From contig NZ_SMFQ01000005.1 in assembly GCF_004339015.1 (NCBI RefSeq), forward strand, positions 620,001 to 684,000: DNA of 64,000 nucleotides, in the 5' to 3' direction. The DNA is from Cocleimonas flava. GTDB taxonomy: Bacteria > Pseudomonadota > Gammaproteobacteria > Thiotrichales > Thiotrichaceae. The translations under genes were made by a program, and so were the position numbers. The notes under the pieces were generated by a model. It made no database searches and had not been told where the DNA came from. It worked only from the letters and a program-made list of their open reading frames with translations. Position 1 is the first letter of the stretch. The number at the start of each line of letters is the position of its first letter. Of this stretch, positions 10,161 to 18,989 are shown in pieces.

Positions 10161-11399
10161 ATGTTCAAAAAAACTTTACTTGTAGCGATCTCAGCATCGT
10201 TACTTTCCCTCGCGTCTTTATCGACCTTGCCTGCTTACGCAAAAGAAGTAAGCAATAAAGAGGTTATAGAGAATTATGCAACCATTGCTTTAGCAGGATT
10301 CAGCGATTCTTTAAACAGCGCTAAAAAACTTAAATTAGAAATAGATGCTTTTGTTGCCAACCCTTCAGAAGCAGGTTTCAAAGCAGCTAAACAAGCCTGG
10401 TTAGCGGCACGTGTACCTTACGGCCAAACAGAAGTTTTCAGATTTGGTAATCCGAATGTTGATGAGTGGGAAGGACAAGTCAATGCATGGCCATTAGACG
10501 AAGGCTTAATTGATTACGTTGCAAGTAACTATGAACACGAAGATGGCAATCAATTTGCCGCTGCAAACATCGTATCGGGAAAAGAAAAAATAGATGCTGC
10601 GTTGCTTAAATCTTTTCATGAAAAAGGCGGCTCTGAAGCGAATGTTGCAACCGGATACCACGCAATAGAATTTTTATTATGGGGACAAGATCTCAATAAA
10701 GACCCTAAATCAGCAGGTACACGAAGCTACACCGATTACGCGAAAGGCAAAGATTGCACCAACGGCAACTGTGATCGTCGCGCTGAATATTTAACGGCTA
10801 CCGCCCAATTACTGGTTACTGATTTACAAGACATGGTCGCTGACTGGCAAGCAGATAAAGACAACTACCGCGCAACATTCATGAAACTCTCTGAAAAAGA
10901 AGCATTACGCAGAATGTTGTTCGGCATGGGTAGTTTAAGCCTGGGTGAATTAGCCGGTGAACGTATCAATGTAGCATTGCTCGCTCACTCTCAAGAAGAT
11001 GAACACTCATGTTTTAGTGACAATACCCATACTGATATTGCCGAAAACGCACGCGGTATTAACAATGTATTTAATGGACGTTACTCACGAATTGATGGCA
11101 CCACCATTAAAGGTGCAAGTCTTGCTCAACTGGTTGAAGCGAAAGATAAGAAGCTAAGTGACTCACTTAAAACCAAGCTGACAACAACCGAAAATAAGAT
11201 TAACGCCATTGTAAAAGCTGCAAATTACGGCGAGCATTTTGATCAACAAATCAAAAGCGAAAACAAAGTGGGCAACGCACGCATTCAAGCGGTGATTGAA
11301 TCTTTACGTAATCAGACTGTTGATATTGAAGCAACGGCTAAGGTTCTTGGCATCAGCAATCTGAATTCTGAAACCAGCGAATCGTTTTCTCAAAACTAA
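10161..11399 (+). CDS. irpA: Imelysin-family iron-regulated periplasmic protein (IrpA type)
   Basis: 412 residues. The signal peptide is about 1-27 (SLSTLPAYA, then KEV). The GxHxxE motif of imelysins is present as GYHAIE at 165-170, followed by FLLWGQDLN. Family knowledge: imelysin/IrpA proteins are periplasmic helical proteins tied to iron acquisition; GxHxxE is a proposed metal site. Two Cys near 195-199 (KDCTNGNCD) might form a disulfide or bind metal. It is followed by two hairpins and then a diheme oxidoreductase and a second imelysin, a common grouping in marine gammaproteobacteria. Confidence 0.88.
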   Translation: MFKKTLLVAISASLLSLASLSTLPAYAKEVSNKEVIENYATIALAGFSDSLNSAKKLKLEIDAFVANPSEAGFKAAKQAWLAARVPYGQTEVFRFGNPNVDEWEGQVNAWPLDEGLIDYVASNYEHEDGNQFAAANIVSGKEKIDAALLKSFHEKGGSEANVATGYHAIEFLLWGQDLNKDPKSAGTRSYTDYAKGKDCTNGNCDRRAEYLTATAQLLVTDLQDMVADWQADKDNYRATFMKLSEKEALRRMLFGMGSLSLGELAGERINVALLAHSQEDEHSCFSDNTHTDIAENARGINNVFNGRYSRIDGTTIKGASLAQLVEAKDKKLSDSLKTKLTTTENKINAIVKAANYGEHFDQQIKSENKVGNARIQAVIESLRNQTVDIEATAKVLGISNLNSETSESFSQN

Positions 11400-11400
11400 A

Positions 11401-11453
11401 CCATTAAAAAGAAACCAGAAAATACCGATTGAAATACATTCTGGTTTTAATGG
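11401..11453 (+). other. Hairpin after irpA
   Basis: CCATTAAAA plus CCAGAA (11401-11420, five extra bases between the two parts) pair with TTCTGGTTTTAATGG at 11439-11453. It begins right after the irpA stop codon. There is no real U-run, so it looks like an mRNA-end or partial terminator structure rather than a full terminator. Confidence 0.5.
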
Positions 11454-11470
11454 TCAATTTTGATCTTGTT

Positions 11471-11498
11471 AAAGTGCTTGAGGAAACTCAGGCACTTT
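11471..11498 (+). other. 12-bp hairpin with GAAA tetraloop
   Basis: AAAGTGCTTGAG pairs with CTCAGGCACTTT (one G-U) around a GAAA loop. GNRA loops are unusually stable. It lies between irpA and the diheme oxidoreductase and has no U-run. It may block 3' exonucleases and so favour irpA mRNA over downstream genes. Confidence 0.55.
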
Positions 11499-11533
11499 GG
11501 CGTTACTGTTAGACCTTGTAAAAGTACTTATAA

Positions 11534-12943
11534 ATGAAAAAAGTTATTCTAGTTGCATCGCTGTTTTTGATGCTACCAAACCTGGCGGAAACCGACCCAG
11601 CATTGTTATTTAATGGCGGAAATAGGTTATCTGGCGGAGAAACAAGCGTTTTTGACACCAGTCATAATGCTTTTTCATTACCTGCGCGCAATCTGGGCAT
11701 ATTAAGGCGTGATAACTTTTTCATAGGTAATGCTTTTTTCAAACAACCTTGGGTAAGCGCACCCGCTTCAACTTCCGCACGCGACGGTTTAGGTCCTTTA
11801 TTTAACATCAATACCTGTCAGGGCTGTCATGTAAAAGACGGTCGAGGCAGACCACCAATTAGTGATGGTGAGTCTCTCATATCAGCACTTGTTCGAATCA
11901 GTGTTCCTGCTAAAACTGATGAGCAAAAAAAAGAAGCCGCAAAAAAAGGCGTAGCAACTGAGCCCAACTACGGAGACCAGTTACAAACCAATGCCATTCA
12001 CGGAATCAAAAAGGAAGGCGATGCAGACATAAAGTATGTCGAAATTAAAGGCCAGTACAGTGATGGTGAATCCTACATTTTGATCAAACCAACGCTTACA
12101 TTGAGCGAATTAAATTACGGTGAATTACACCCTGACAGCTTATTCTCGATACGCACAGCACCTGCAATGGTAGGTCTGGGCTTATTAGAGGCAATCAAAG
12201 AAGAAGATATACTCGCTTTAGCCGATAAGGATGATACTAATTCGGATGGTATATCAGGTCGACCTAACTGGGTCTGGGATGTAAAACAAAAGAAAAAAGC
12301 ACTCGGACGCTTTGGCTGGAAGTCCAACCAACCAACCGTTGAACAACAATCTGCTGGCGCTTTTCTAGGAGATATGGGCTTAACAAGTTCTTTATTTCCA
12401 AATCAAAACTGTTCTGGTGTTCAGCAAAAATGTCAACAAGCCCCAGATGGTGGCAAGCCAGAAGTTACCGACGAAATCTTATCTAAAGTTGTTTTTTACG
12501 CGTCTATGTTAGGCGTTCCCGCACGCAGAGATGTCGACAATATCAAGGTTAAGCTGGGACAAAAGTTATTTACTGATACGGGTTGTGCTAGTTGTCATAC
12601 GAGCCAGTTTACAACCGGCAATTCTGAAAAATTTCCAGAGTTATCTGGGCAAAAAATTCACCCTTATACCGATCTATTATTGCACGATATGGGAGAAGGT
12701 TTAAGCGATAACCGCCCCGATTTTGACGCAGCAGGAAACGAATGGCGCACCCCCCCACTTTGGGGCATTGGTTTGGTTGAGAAAGTAAACAAACACACTC
12801 GATTTTTACATGATGGACGTGCCAGAAACCTGACTGAAGCGATCTTATGGCACGGCGGCGAAGCAAAGCAGAGCAAAGAAAAATTTGCGGCACTGGCGAA
12901 ACAGGAACGAGAAGCTGTCATCGCTTTTCTCAAATCACTCTAA
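11534..12943 (+). CDS. Di-heme oxidoreductase of the DUF1111 / COG3488 family
   Basis: 469 residues with an N-terminal export signal. Two c-type heme sites are seen: CQGCH at 95-99 and CASCH at 351-355. The C-terminal part has the family's WRTPPLWGIGL and HDGRARNLTEAILWHGGEA phrases, which resemble the MauG/di-heme peroxidase family. Family knowledge: DUF1111 proteins are periplasmic putative thiol oxidoreductases or peroxidases that co-occur with imelysins. The reaction is not established; a redox step in periplasmic iron handling is an inference from context. The next gene starts 36 bases later. Confidence 0.88.
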   Translation: MKKVILVASLFLMLPNLAETDPALLFNGGNRLSGGETSVFDTSHNAFSLPARNLGILRRDNFFIGNAFFKQPWVSAPASTSARDGLGPLFNINTCQGCHVKDGRGRPPISDGESLISALVRISVPAKTDEQKKEAAKKGVATEPNYGDQLQTNAIHGIKKEGDADIKYVEIKGQYSDGESYILIKPTLTLSELNYGELHPDSLFSIRTAPAMVGLGLLEAIKEEDILALADKDDTNSDGISGRPNWVWDVKQKKKALGRFGWKSNQPTVEQQSAGAFLGDMGLTSSLFPNQNCSGVQQKCQQAPDGGKPEVTDEILSKVVFYASMLGVPARRDVDNIKVKLGQKLFTDTGCASCHTSQFTTGNSEKFPELSGQKIHPYTDLLLHDMGEGLSDNRPDFDAAGNEWRTPPLWGIGLVEKVNKHTRFLHDGRARNLTEAILWHGGEAKQSKEKFAALAKQEREAVIAFLKSL

Positions 12944-12979
12944 TTTTTTACTTACTTTTCATATCGAAGATCTAATCTC

Positions 12980-14122
12980 ATGAAACTGAATAAACTTGAA
13001 CCAATAAAAATAATAATTCTTAGTGTACTTTTCACAATATGCTGCTTGTTAATACTTTCTTTATTTAAGAACGCCTGGGCAGATAAAAGCAATGCAAACA
13101 CGCCACAACATACGGCAAATATAGAGATAACAAAAGCTGATCGACAAATGCTGCTCAGCTCGATCAGCAAAAATGCGATGCTACCAATTTTTAAAGAATT
13201 GAAACTAGCCAGCAATACTCTGTATCAACAGACACAACAATTTTGTGGCGCAAAGACTGAGGACTCTTTATCAAAATTACGACAATCATGGAATACAACC
13301 GCCAATGCCTGGCAACAAGTTGACAGTCTCGCATTTGGACCAACGACTGACGAAAACATCGATTTTGGCGTGTACTTCCTACCTATCAAAAAAGGCATCA
13401 TCAAAGAATTATTACAACGCGACACACTAAGCAAAAAAGATATTGATGCCGCTGGAGTTGGTGCTCAAGGCTTAGGTGCTTTGGAATACATCTTATTTTC
13501 CAGAGAACAAAGCACAGCCCAAATACTACAAAGTTTTACCGATCAGCCACAACGTTGCGAATACTTACAACTGACCACTGAATTATTAAATGACAATATC
13601 AACACTATCAGCAACCAGTGGGAGCATTACGGCGTCCAGTTTGGTTTAGCAGGAAATAATAGCCTGTATTTTTTAGAGTCATCAGAAGCGATGACCATTT
13701 TAGTCAACAAGCTCTATCAATCGGCACAGAAAGTTTCAAATAAGAAACTAGGACTGCTGGATAGCAAAAACGAAATCAAAAACTCCACACCTTACAAACT
13801 CCATGCATGGCGAAGTGGCGACAGCCTCGATCAGGTTAAAGCTAATATCATCGGAATAAAGCGGATTTTAAAAAACGGTGAAGTATTGCAGTGGCTAAAC
13901 CAGCAAAACAAGCAGCAACTGGCTACAGATCTCGAGCAGTTGATGGATAGTATCGTGCAACAAAAACTGAAAGAGAAAGACCTTTTTGATGCCATAAAAA
14001 CCTCTCCCGAAAGCTTACAACCCTTAGTGTCAAACAGTAAAAAACTCACTGAGTTGATTAAAGCCCAACTTGCGCCTTCATTGGGTGTAGAGCTCGGATT
14101 TAATGACAATGATGGCGACTAA
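12980..14122 (+). CDS. Second imelysin-family protein
   Basis: 380 residues with a membrane-spanning or signal segment at about 8-34 (IIILSVLFTICCLLILSLF..AWA). The imelysin repeat architecture is present. The site equivalent to GxHxxE reads GLGALEYILFSRE, with Gly in place of His, as in the imelysin-like partner proteins that accompany IrpA. Thus it is probably not a metal-binding duplicate but a companion subunit. It lies between the diheme oxidoreductase and a DUF1513 gene with short gaps (36 and 27 bases), so all belong to one operon. Confidence 0.82.
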   Translation: MKLNKLEPIKIIILSVLFTICCLLILSLFKNAWADKSNANTPQHTANIEITKADRQMLLSSISKNAMLPIFKELKLASNTLYQQTQQFCGAKTEDSLSKLRQSWNTTANAWQQVDSLAFGPTTDENIDFGVYFLPIKKGIIKELLQRDTLSKKDIDAAGVGAQGLGALEYILFSREQSTAQILQSFTDQPQRCEYLQLTTELLNDNINTISNQWEHYGVQFGLAGNNSLYFLESSEAMTILVNKLYQSAQKVSNKKLGLLDSKNEIKNSTPYKLHAWRSGDSLDQVKANIIGIKRILKNGEVLQWLNQQNKQQLATDLEQLMDSIVQQKLKEKDLFDAIKTSPESLQPLVSNSKKLTELIKAQLAPSLGVELGFNDNDGD

Positions 14123-14149
14123 TACAACAATATTTGACTATAGAAAAAG

Positions 14150-15322
14150 ATGAATCGTCGTCAATTTACATTATTCGCGCTTGCCTCTGCGTTCACAGGG
14201 GCTGCATCAGCATCCAGTGGCGGAAAAGCTCTTAAGAACATTATTGAGTCGGAGGATAATACTGACCTAAAAAATCATTCGAAAAGCCAGTCTACGGATG
14301 TATTTGGTGCTTATGATGATGAGAATGGTCAGCACTTTGTCACTTGTTTAAACCTCATTGATAACAAACTCAGCGGCGAAAAACTCGATTCATTGCAGAT
14401 TCCTTTTCGCGCGCACGACACCATCCCATTATCAAAAGGTAGGTCGCTATCTTTTGCTCGCAGACCTCATAATCAAATGATTATCAGCGACTTCGCGACA
14501 AAAGAACAACGTATTATTAATGCTAACGAAGGCCGACATTTCTATGGTCATGGCTGCATTGATATTTCCAGAAACACATTGTTTGCCACTGAAAATGATT
14601 ATGACAATGCCAGAGGTGTAATCAGTCTTCGCGATGCTCACAATTTCAAACAGTTAGGCGAATACGAAAGTTGTGGCATAGGCCCTCACGATATTCACTT
14701 AATGCCAGATAACAAAACACTGGTCGTTGCCAATGGTGGAATCGAGACGCATCCAGACTTTGGTCGCCGCAAATTAAATATTAAAACGATGCAGCCTTCG
14801 CTGACCTTTATTGATATTGACTCGGGTAAAAAGATTGATGAGTACCGCCTTTCAAATCATAAACTGAGTATTCGCCATTTAATGGTTACCGCAGATGGCG
14901 GTGTTGCCGTGGGAACACAATATCAAGGGCAACCAATTGATGGCACGCCAGACTATCTGCTCGCATGGATAGATAAAAACACTGACGGCTTGCAAACATT
15001 CGATAATAACAGGCAGTTCACCAAAGATTGCAGAGGGTATATTGCTGATGTCGCCGTTGATACACATGCACAAATCATGGCAGCAACATCCCCTCGTGGT
15101 AACAATGTGAGCTTTTGGAGCATTCCAAATCGGACGCTACTGAAAACAATCGAAATATCAGGCCCCAGTGGCCTTTGTTTCAATTCAAAAGACCAGGAAT
15201 TTCTGGTTTCTAACGACAAGGGTGTTGTTTTTAAAATACCACTCAATTCAAACCAATTTATAGCCACTCAGTTACAGACATTCCCGGTCAAATGGGATAA
15301 CCACATGTACATAAGCGTGTAA
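14150..15322 (+). CDS. DUF1513 beta-propeller-like protein, Tat-exported
   Basis: 390 residues. It starts MNRRQFTLFALASAF, a twin-arginine signal, which suggests folding with a cofactor or partner before export. The body has the DUF1513 phrases: GHGCIDISRNTLFATENDYDN, GIGPHDIHLMPD, VVANGGIETHPDFGR and HLMVTADGGVAVG. These are repeated propeller-like blades with conserved His. Family knowledge: DUF1513 genes are regularly the last member of imelysin/diheme oxidoreductase clusters; no reaction is known. It follows the second imelysin by 27 bases. Confidence 0.85.
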   Translation: MNRRQFTLFALASAFTGAASASSGGKALKNIIESEDNTDLKNHSKSQSTDVFGAYDDENGQHFVTCLNLIDNKLSGEKLDSLQIPFRAHDTIPLSKGRSLSFARRPHNQMIISDFATKEQRIINANEGRHFYGHGCIDISRNTLFATENDYDNARGVISLRDAHNFKQLGEYESCGIGPHDIHLMPDNKTLVVANGGIETHPDFGRRKLNIKTMQPSLTFIDIDSGKKIDEYRLSNHKLSIRHLMVTADGGVAVGTQYQGQPIDGTPDYLLAWIDKNTDGLQTFDNNRQFTKDCRGYIADVAVDTHAQIMAATSPRGNNVSFWSIPNRTLLKTIEISGPSGLCFNSKDQEFLVSNDKGVVFKIPLNSNQFIATQLQTFPVKWDNHMYISV

Positions 15323-15366
15323 CTGATAGCCAATAATTATAATTTTAAACAAAAGCGGAGTTATAA

Positions 15367-16245
15367 ATGAAAAAGAAAATACTATCTTTAGTGATAGCGG
15401 GGCTATTACCAGTAAGTTATTCACATACACTTTATGCAGAAACCACAATCAGCGGATCGATTGAAGCAGAAGCTAATTTCACCGAAGATGAAGATGATAC
15501 TGGCGTTACTGTAGAAGTAGGCCTCGACCATAAAGTCAGTGATAAAGTGGATGGTCACCTGTTATTAAAATACGAGCAGGATGACGAAGATGATGATGTA
15601 TACGTCGATGAAGCCGTAATCAATTTACACCCAACAGATTCAATGGACATCGTGGTAGGTCGTCAATACGTTCCGTTTGGTCGTTTCGATACCAATATGA
15701 TCTCTGACCCTATCACTTTAGATTTAGGCGAAACACGCGAAGAAGCAGCACTTATCACTCAGAAATTTGGTGGTTTTGGTGCATCAGCCTATGTATTTAA
15801 AGACAAAGCAGATGGCGCTAACGATAAAATTGACAATTACGGTGTTGATTTCGCCTATGAAAATGAGCAATTTTCAGCAGGTGTCGGTTACATATCTGAT
15901 GTCGCAGACACTACTGTTGAAGGTATAAATGTTCATGCAAAACTATCACTAGGTAAAGCTAGCATCATTGCAGAACATATGCGTCTTGATGATATCGCTG
16001 GTGTAAACCCAAATGCGAGCCACCTGGAATTTGCCTTTGACCTAGGTAATGACAAAGTAATTGCAGCGACTTATCAGGAATCATCAGATGCATCAGTATT
16101 AGATCTTCCTAAAGAAGTGGTCGGTATCAGCTACAGCATGCCTGTTTATAAAAACACCAGCGTGGCTGCAGAATACCTGAACAGTACTGATTATGATGAT
16201 GAAGATTCTGATGTCATTAATTTAAAACTTACCTATGAGTTTTAA
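15367..16245 (+). CDS. LbtU-family outer-membrane siderophore porin
   Basis: 292 residues with signal peptide 1-25 (SHTLYAE). It consists of amphipathic beta strands with acidic extracellular loops (DEDDTG, DEDDDVYVDE), a VVGRQYVPFGRFDTNMISDP segment and a C-terminal aromatic residue (LKLTYEF) typical of outer-membrane barrels. The VGRQYVPFG and SDPITLDLGETRE phrases resemble LbtU, the TonB-independent legiobactin receptor of Legionella, and its relatives. The location at the end of the iron cluster supports an iron-chelate or iron-uptake role. Substrate not determinable. It has a clear GGAG site 8 bases before ATG. Confidence 0.75.
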   Translation: MKKKILSLVIAGLLPVSYSHTLYAETTISGSIEAEANFTEDEDDTGVTVEVGLDHKVSDKVDGHLLLKYEQDDEDDDVYVDEAVINLHPTDSMDIVVGRQYVPFGRFDTNMISDPITLDLGETREEAALITQKFGGFGASAYVFKDKADGANDKIDNYGVDFAYENEQFSAGVGYISDVADTTVEGINVHAKLSLGKASIIAEHMRLDDIAGVNPNASHLEFAFDLGNDKVIAATYQESSDASVLDLPKEVVGISYSMPVYKNTSVAAEYLNSTDYDDEDSDVINLKLTYEF

Positions 16246-16347
16246 TAAACAAACAATATCAGTGACAAAATAACAGTGATAAGAAGATAAAAAACTTTCG
16301 CCCATGGCATATGCTGTGGGCATTTGTAACTCTTATTTAACTTATAT

Positions 16348-16376
16348 GTCACCCCCCTACTTTAAGTGGCTTTTTT
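16348..16376 (+). terminator. C-tract element copy 2, after the porin gene
   Basis: GTCA, a C6 run, TACTTTAAGTGGC and six T, 103 bases after the porin stop codon. The T-run lies on the coding strand, as for an intrinsic terminator, but the pairing stem (GYC/GGC) is short. Confidence 0.6.
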
Positions 16377-16503
16377 AAATAAAAATTATGGGGGAAACAC
16401 ATAAGTCGCTTTTCAAACAATTTGGAATTAAGCTTTCAAGATATTCGATATAACATTGAATAACCGCCGAAAAGAAATGAGGTGATAAAGGGGTGATAAA
16501 GCG

Positions 16504-17382
16504 ATGAATAAATCAGTTTTAGCTGAAGGTAAAAATGGCTTTTCCATGTTACAAATCGATAACAAATTCGCCACCGCAGTAATCTCTCTGTATGGCGCTC
16601 AAGTACTTTCATACAAACCCAAAACGCAAGACGCCAAAGAGCTGTTATTTGTCAGTGATAATGCTTATTTTGAACAAGGTAAAGCCATCAAAGGTGGCAT
16701 TCCTATCTGTTGGCCGTGGTTTGGAGATGACCCACTCAACTCAGGTCGACCTGCTCATGGTTTTGCCCGAAACACGCTTTGGCAACACGAAAGCACAACG
16801 GCAACAAAACAGGGTGAAACTCAAGTTACTTTAAGCTTAAATGATACTGCAACAACTCAAACACTCTGGCCACACGCTTTCAAACTCACACTGATAGTTA
16901 CCATCGGCAAAACACTGCACTTATCGTTGCAAACAATTAACATGGATAACGAGACGTTTACTATTACCCAGGCACTGCATACATACTTCGCCATTGGTGA
17001 TATCAAACACACTCGTGTTACCGGTCTGGATAATATTCACTATATTGATAAAACGATTGAATCTGACATACCCATAAAACAGATTGGAGATATCATCGTC
17101 GACCAGGAAGTAGATCGTATTTATACCAGTTCACCTTCCACCACAACCTTGGTTGATGAGAAAAACAAACAGCAAATAAGCATTCAATCCAGCGCTAGCA
17201 ATACCACGGTCGTTTGGAACCCCTGGGCGAACGGAGCGGCCAAAATGGCAGATCTTAACGATGATGGCTATCAATACTTTATTTGTGTTGAGACCGCCAA
17301 TGCAGCATCCGACACTATCGAGATTGCACCAAATGAATCATTTGAAATTGGGGTTGAATACACCGTAGAACAAATAAATTAG
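16504..17382 (+). CDS. yeaD: Glucose-6-phosphate 1-epimerase / hexose-6-P mutarotase (YeaD type)
   Basis: 292 residues, the usual length for the aldose-1-epimerase-like YeaD family. Typical segments are GAQVLSYKP, KGGIPICWPWFGDDP, PAHGFARN, LHTYFAIGDI and VVWNPWANGAAKMADL. Family knowledge: catalyses anomer interconversion of hexose-6-phosphates; catalytic His and Glu would be the HGFARN His and a C-terminal Glu. The product is the beta-anomer used by Zwf, which matches the Entner-Doudoroff operon elsewhere in the window. Two direct copies of GGTGATAAAG precede the start. It is monocistronic, flanked by C-tract elements on both sides. Confidence 0.88.
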   Translation: MNKSVLAEGKNGFSMLQIDNKFATAVISLYGAQVLSYKPKTQDAKELLFVSDNAYFEQGKAIKGGIPICWPWFGDDPLNSGRPAHGFARNTLWQHESTTATKQGETQVTLSLNDTATTQTLWPHAFKLTLIVTIGKTLHLSLQTINMDNETFTITQALHTYFAIGDIKHTRVTGLDNIHYIDKTIESDIPIKQIGDIIVDQEVDRIYTSSPSTTTLVDEKNKQQISIQSSASNTTVVWNPWANGAAKMADLNDDGYQYFICVETANAASDTIEIAPNESFEIGVEYTVEQIN

Positions 17383-17741
17383 ACCATCAAATCAATAGCA
17401 CCCAGACTATCGAGCCAAAGGGTGCATGATTACTGTTTTAAAGGCTTTAAAGGCCCCCCCCTACTTATAAGGCTTTTTTCTATCGCTTTATTCAAAGGGA
17501 TGGCCTAGTTATTCTTTTTCATTCTCCCTTGAATGACTTTTTAATCTAGCAATTGAATCCGATTGATCATCAACTTGCGTAATGTGAAATATATGTTAAC
17601 TCTTTAATAAAAGGCATTATTTTGAATAACGCACTTATGACAAATACAATCTCTTCAACGAGCAAAAAAGATAGTGGACGAAGCATAATGTCTTCTATAC
17701 TGTATCGTTATGAAGACTTATATGATTCTCAGGAGGTTGTA
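17383..17741 (+). other. Intergenic region before the ECF sigma gene
   Basis: About 360 bases. It contains C-tract element copy 3 just after the mutarotase gene and then the promoter and leader region of the sigma gene. The sigma reading frame is open upstream to an ATG at 17622, but the AGGAGG site decides for 17742. No confident promoter boxes. Confidence 0.5.
17450..17479 (+). terminator. C-tract element copy 3, after mutarotase gene
   Basis: AAGG, a C8 run, TACTTATAAGGC and six T, about 70 bases after the stop codon and on the coding strand. AAAG-CC and GGCTTT can pair across the C-rich loop. Confidence 0.65.
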
Positions 17742-18335
17742 ATGGGACAAGAGCAAGATCCCTTATCTGCATTACTTAACCGCATAAAAAAGCGCGACGA
17801 AGCCGCTATGGGAGAGTTATACGATTCTACGGTTAAGCGCGTTTATGGTTTAGCGATCAAAATCGTGATTAAACCCGAGCTAGCCGAAGAAGTAGTTGGC
17901 GATGTATTCATGCAAGTATGGAATAAGACCAAGAACTTTGATGGTAAAAAGTCTACACCAATCGCATGGATACTGATGATGTGTCGCAGTCGCGCCTTAG
18001 ACAAATTACGTCGTGAACGACCACAACTGAACAACAATACATACGAGTTAGATCAAAACCTGACGCCAGATTCCGATACCGTGACACCTTACACAGAGCT
18101 ACAAGGTATCGATATATCCAGCCGTATTCATGAAGCCTTGCAGCTCTTGAATGAAAAACAGCGACTGGTGATTACTCTGGCTTTTTATGAAGATATGACC
18201 CAAACAGAAATCAGTGAATACACGGGCGAACCGATCGGCACCGTAAAGTCGAATATTCGCCGGGCCCAGCTGATTCTAAGAGAAACCTTATCCCGCGATG
18301 ATTTTGCAACAGGAGGGATTTATGGCAAAGCATGA
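17742..18335 (+). CDS. ECF RNA polymerase sigma factor
   Basis: 197 residues from the chosen start at 17742, which has a perfect AGGAGG five bases upstream; an in-frame ATG at 17622 lacks one. Region 2 runs from YDSTVKRVYGLAIKI to RALDKLRRERP and region 4 from LNEKQRLVITLAFYE to TVKSNIRRAQLILRE with a helix-turn-helix (TQTEISEYTGEPIGTVKS). The -MTQTEIS- and group features resemble sigma factors paired with ChrR-like cupin anti-sigma factors. The stop codon lies inside the next gene (14-base overlap), so the two are co-translated. Likely autoregulated; no regulon is visible here. Confidence 0.92.
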   Translation: MGQEQDPLSALLNRIKKRDEAAMGELYDSTVKRVYGLAIKIVIKPELAEEVVGDVFMQVWNKTKNFDGKKSTPIAWILMMCRSRALDKLRRERPQLNNNTYELDQNLTPDSDTVTPYTELQGIDISSRIHEALQLLNEKQRLVITLAFYEDMTQTEISEYTGEPIGTVKSNIRRAQLILRETLSRDDFATGGIYGKA

Positions 18336-18828
18336 CACTAAAAACAATGTCCTTGATGACGACGTTCTAGAGATGTTGGCTGAGGCACATGAACCTGTCG
18401 AAATAGATGATAGCGTTGTATTGCGCATGCGTAATAACCTTATGGCAAATATCACTGGCGATAAATCAGCCGTAGCTGAAACTGTGTCTGATAATAAAGC
18501 AGACGCTAGTTTTGATGTAGTCCCCGGTTCTGATACAGAAGGATGGATCGAAGCTTTCCCCGGTGGTAGTTTTAAAGTACTTCATGGAGATGTTAGCAAG
18601 CCCGCATCGGTATTGTCTTACCTTATCAAATTAGAGCCTGGCTTTAATATGGATGGCCACGGCCACCCGTTTGATGAAGAAACGCTTATGCTTGAAGGTG
18701 ATTTAAGTCTGGGAGATATTCATCTCAAAGCCGGTGATTTCCACTTTGCTGCGGCTGGTGCAACACACGGAAAGGTCTATACCAAAAATGGTTGTACCGC
18801 GTTTATGCGAGGCGCACTGCCTATCTAA
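18322..18828 (+). CDS. Cupin protein, probable anti-sigma partner (ChrR-like cupin part)
   Basis: 168 residues from ATG 18322 (AGGAGGG before it), overlapping the sigma gene. A helical N-terminal region (about 1-50) is followed by a cupin barrel. The GHGHPFDEETLMLEG motif (two His and Glu ligands) and the later THGK His give a standard cupin metal site. In ChrR of Rhodobacter an N-terminal zinc-binding anti-sigma domain with His and Cys ligands precedes the cupin; here the N-terminal half has no Cys and only one or two His, so zinc-based control is absent or replaced. Context strongly supports sigma-factor control; the signal is unknown. Confidence 0.78.
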   Translation: MAKHDTKNNVLDDDVLEMLAEAHEPVEIDDSVVLRMRNNLMANITGDKSAVAETVSDNKADASFDVVPGSDTEGWIEAFPGGSFKVLHGDVSKPASVLSYLIKLEPGFNMDGHGHPFDEETLMLEGDLSLGDIHLKAGDFHFAAAGATHGKVYTKNGCTAFMRGALPI

Positions 18829-18831
18829 ACC

Positions 18832-18859
18832 AGTTATGTGATGTCCTTTTCACATAACT
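18832..18859 (+). terminator. Hairpin after the sigma/cupin operon
   Basis: AGTTATGTGA and TCACATAACT form a 10-bp perfect stem with an 8-base loop immediately after the cupin stop. It is followed by a second hairpin at 18894-18909 (CCTGAC, TTTT loop, GTCAGG). There is no strong U-run, but the position fits an operon end. Confidence 0.55.
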
Positions 18860-18989
18860 TCACACAAACCTGACACCAAGCTTTTGCAAGCTGCCTGACT
18901 TTTGTCAGGTATACGCGTTATTAATCTGACATACTCTAATTTCACTATTAAAATCAGTATTATATTACTGTAATTCTTAGGGTCATTTA

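Noticed and set aside
12609-12933. Minus-strand frames of 89-94 residues within the diheme oxidoreductase gene
   Set aside because: The plus strand encodes the conserved CASCH and HDGRARN segments here; the antisense frames match nothing and lack start sites.
17622-17741. Upstream ATG as start of the ECF sigma factor
   Set aside because: The 40 extra residues are low-complexity and not part of the sigma fold, and ATG 17742 has a perfect AGGAGG.
18298-18321. Upstream ATG (18298) as start of the cupin gene
   Set aside because: The AGGAGGG site lies between it and ATG 18322, so the latter is used; the upstream start would put the ribosome site inside the gene.
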